DNA of 64,000 nt from Aquabacterium sp. CECT 9606 (GTDB lineage Bacteria > Pseudomonadota > Gammaproteobacteria > Burkholderiales > Burkholderiaceae_C): contig NZ_CAKKNB010000004.1 of assembly GCF_918741295.1 (NCBI RefSeq), forward strand, positions 545,830 through 609,829, read 5' to 3'. The position numbers were made by a program, and so were the translations under genes. Below the pieces are notes generated by a model. The model did no database searches and was not told where the DNA came from. It saw only the letters and a program-made list of their open reading frames with translations. This document shows positions 63,802-64,000 of this stretch, piece after piece (the first letter of the stretch is position 1; every line of letters begins with the position of its first letter).

Positions 63802-64000
63802 TCACGGTTGCCGTGTCGCTTCAGGCTTCACCTCTAAAGGGGTGCGGTGTTGCTTTCGATATGCTCCTGGCGGGATTCCGAAATGGTTGTTGAACGCCAG
63901 ATGCAGGCCCACGACGCTTTCATAGCCGATGCGCTCGGCGATGTCGCTCAAAGGCAGAGAGGTCGTGTTGAGAAGGCGTTGCGCTTCGGCTAGGCGGTGA
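63802..64000 (-). CDS. AraC-family transcriptional regulator (partial, C-terminal end only)
   Basis: A minus-strand frame enters from the right edge and ends at a TGA at 63802. It gives 65 residues: HRLAEAQRLLNTTSLPLSDI, then AERIGYESVVGLHLAFNNHF and GIPPGAYRKQHR. This is the second helix-turn-helix of an AraC/XylS DNA-binding domain with the usual FxxxxGxxPxxYR ending. The N-terminal sensing part is outside the window, so its target is unknown. Confidence 0.88.
   Translation of the reverse strand, partial: HRLAEAQRLLNTTSLPLSDIAERIGYESVVGLHLAFNNHFGIPPGAYRKQHRTPLEVKPEATRQP

Overview
The window joins an AT-richer integron cassette array (about 1-16,670) to a GC-rich, gene-dense core chromosome (about 16,670-64,000). 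The core shows PrpBC-AcnD-PrpF with a sigma-54 regulator PrpR, acnB, a GntR-linked sdhCDAB-sdhE-gltA block, leuCDB-asd-fimV-truA-trpFBA-accD-folC-SPOR-cvpA-purF-metZ-gltX, and NADP-type short-spaced biosynthetic operons. This gene order is what I know from Burkholderiales, most like Comamonadaceae and relatives (inference from synteny, no database search). I cannot name the genus.

Region 1, 1-17,661: a chromosomal (sedentary-type) integron. An integron integrase gene (intI, plus strand) diverges from an array of 27 cassettes, all read on the minus strand. The array runs off the left edge. I can place 26 attC sites in three length classes (94, 85 and 67-71 bp) and an attI with two 22-bp direct repeats. 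A perfect LexA-type palindrome lies upstream of intI, and a 37-codon ORF with a strong ribosome binding site lies inside attI, read toward the cassettes. Eighteen complete cassettes carry a plausible gene: small membrane proteins, exported proteins, a HEPN-motif protein, an MmcQ/YjbR-like protein and several unknowns. Eight cassettes carry no convincing gene but are copies of a shared non-coding block. In that block two hairpins show compensatory base changes between copies. Three such gene-less cassettes occupy the attI-proximal positions.

Region 2, 17,662-37,250: the 2-methylcitrate cycle cluster on the minus strand (prpB-prpC-acnD-prpF, a small exported protein, then acnB), with divergent prpR. 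A -24/-12 promoter and a palindromic upstream site lie between prpR and prpB. Next come a B12-binding radical SAM protein, a long palindromic intergenic region, a CoA-ester lyase, a GMC oxidoreductase, a chemoreceptor and mdh.

Region 3, 37,250-63,000: a GntR/UTRA regulator with an 18-bp palindromic operator, succinate dehydrogenase, SdhE and citrate synthase. These are followed by leucine and aspartate-family biosynthesis, FimV, TruA, tryptophan synthesis, AccD, FolC, a SPOR protein, CvpA, PurF, MetZ and GltX. Region 4, 63,000-64,000: a tandemly duplicated Ala-Glu-Asp tRNA trio, a terminator and the C-terminal end of an AraC-family regulator. Together regions 2 and 3 form a TCA/propionate and amino-acid biosynthesis neighbourhood. 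The integron is an accessory insert bounded on the acnB side by a shared two-way terminator.
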